Origin: JALHMQ01 sp020248785
GTDB taxonomy: Bacteria > Pseudomonadota > Gammaproteobacteria > Burkholderiales > Burkholderiaceae_F
DNA: 14,487 bases
Assembly: GCA_046343415.1 (NCBI GenBank)
Contig: JBKDNL010000007.1
Span: forward strand, 1 to 14,487
Reading direction: 5' to 3'
Both the position numbers and the translations under genes were made by a program. Positions 14,312 through 14,487 of the stretch are shown here, piece after piece. Below the pieces are notes generated by a model. It did not search any database. It saw only the letters and a program-made list of their open reading frames with translations, and was not told the DNA's origin. Positions within the stretch are counted from its first letter, which is position 1; each line of letters opens with the position of its first letter.

Positions 14312-14487
14312 TCAGGCGGGCGAGAGCCCAAGCCGTTGCCACAGCGCGAGCGTCGGCTCGGCCTGGTTCATCGTGTAGAAGTGCAGCCCCGGCGCATCGA
14401 CGGCGAGCAATTGCTCGCACAGGTCGGTCACCACGTCCAGGCCGAAGGCGCGGATCGCGTCGCGGTCGTCGCCGTAGCTTTGCAGCT
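14312..14487 (-). CDS. metF: 5,10-methylenetetrahydrofolate reductase, C-terminal part
   Basis: Reading leftward from the window edge gives LQSYGDDRDAIRAFGLDVV, then TDLCEQLLAVDAPGLHFYTMNQAEPTLALWQRLGLSPA and a stop at 14312-14314. GLHFYTMNQ...TLALWQRLGL is the signature end of MetF, the FAD enzyme that reduces methylenetetrahydrofolate to methyltetrahydrofolate, the methyl source for methionine synthesis. About 58 residues are visible; the rest (about 220 residues) lies to the right. The C-terminus is intact. It shares no operon with the methionine synthase-like gene at 2561. Confidence 0.9.
   Translation of the reverse strand, partial: LQSYGDDRDAIRAFGLDVVTDLCEQLLAVDAPGLHFYTMNQAEPTLALWQRLGLSPA

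Noticed and set aside
1..14487. CRISPR arrays, tRNA or rRNA genes, prophage attachment sites
   Set aside because: No regularly spaced repeats, tRNA cloverleaf or rRNA-like sequence was seen on reading through the window.

Overview
This is a GC-rich chromosomal stretch that most resembles a betaproteobacterium of the order Burkholderiales. The main reason is the gene order small twin-membrane protein (DUF2909 type) - surf1 - SCO-like membrane protein - cox15/ctaA - ctaB - sco, a block I know as typical of that order; the amino-acid sequences and GTG starts fit. I could run no database search, so product names rest on motifs and family memory.

Layout, left to right. (1) Positions 1-2426 are mobile-element debris: an IS110-family transposase on the minus strand, broken by two frameshifts and lacking its catalytic glutamate, followed by a non-coding leader and then the 3' part of a group II intron (N-terminally truncated reverse transcriptase/maturase plus likely domains V and VI). 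(2) 2561-3592 is a plus-strand core-MetE-type methionine synthase without the folate-binding N-terminal half of classical MetE. A 10-bp hairpin follows it, then a small two-helix membrane protein (3866-4201). (3) 4233-9142 on the minus strand is a compact operon, prkA (yeaG) - yeaH (DUF444) - spoVR (ycgB), the conserved stress/starvation kinase module. It has strong Shine-Dalgarno sites, an ATGA overlap between the last two genes, and a candidate sigma-54 promoter upstream. (4) 9447-13898 is the cytochrome c oxidase assembly block: a minus-strand DUF2909 protein, then plus-strand surf1, a membrane-anchored SCO-like protein, heme A synthase, heme O synthase and a SCO lipoprotein. Together these supply heme A and copper to an aa3-type oxidase. 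The oxidase subunits are not in the window. (5) 13843-14487 on the minus strand holds a small Cys-rich oxidoreductase-like protein, overlapping the end of sco, and the C-terminus of metF, cut by the window edge.

I did not find a clearly new biological system. The items most worth a second look are the nested IS110/group II intron wreck with a perfect 13-bp inverted repeat in the IS leader (possible bridge RNA region), the sigma-54-like promoter and SD-proximal hairpin in front of prkA, and the pair of SCO-like proteins with conserved CxxxC and His ligands in one assembly operon.
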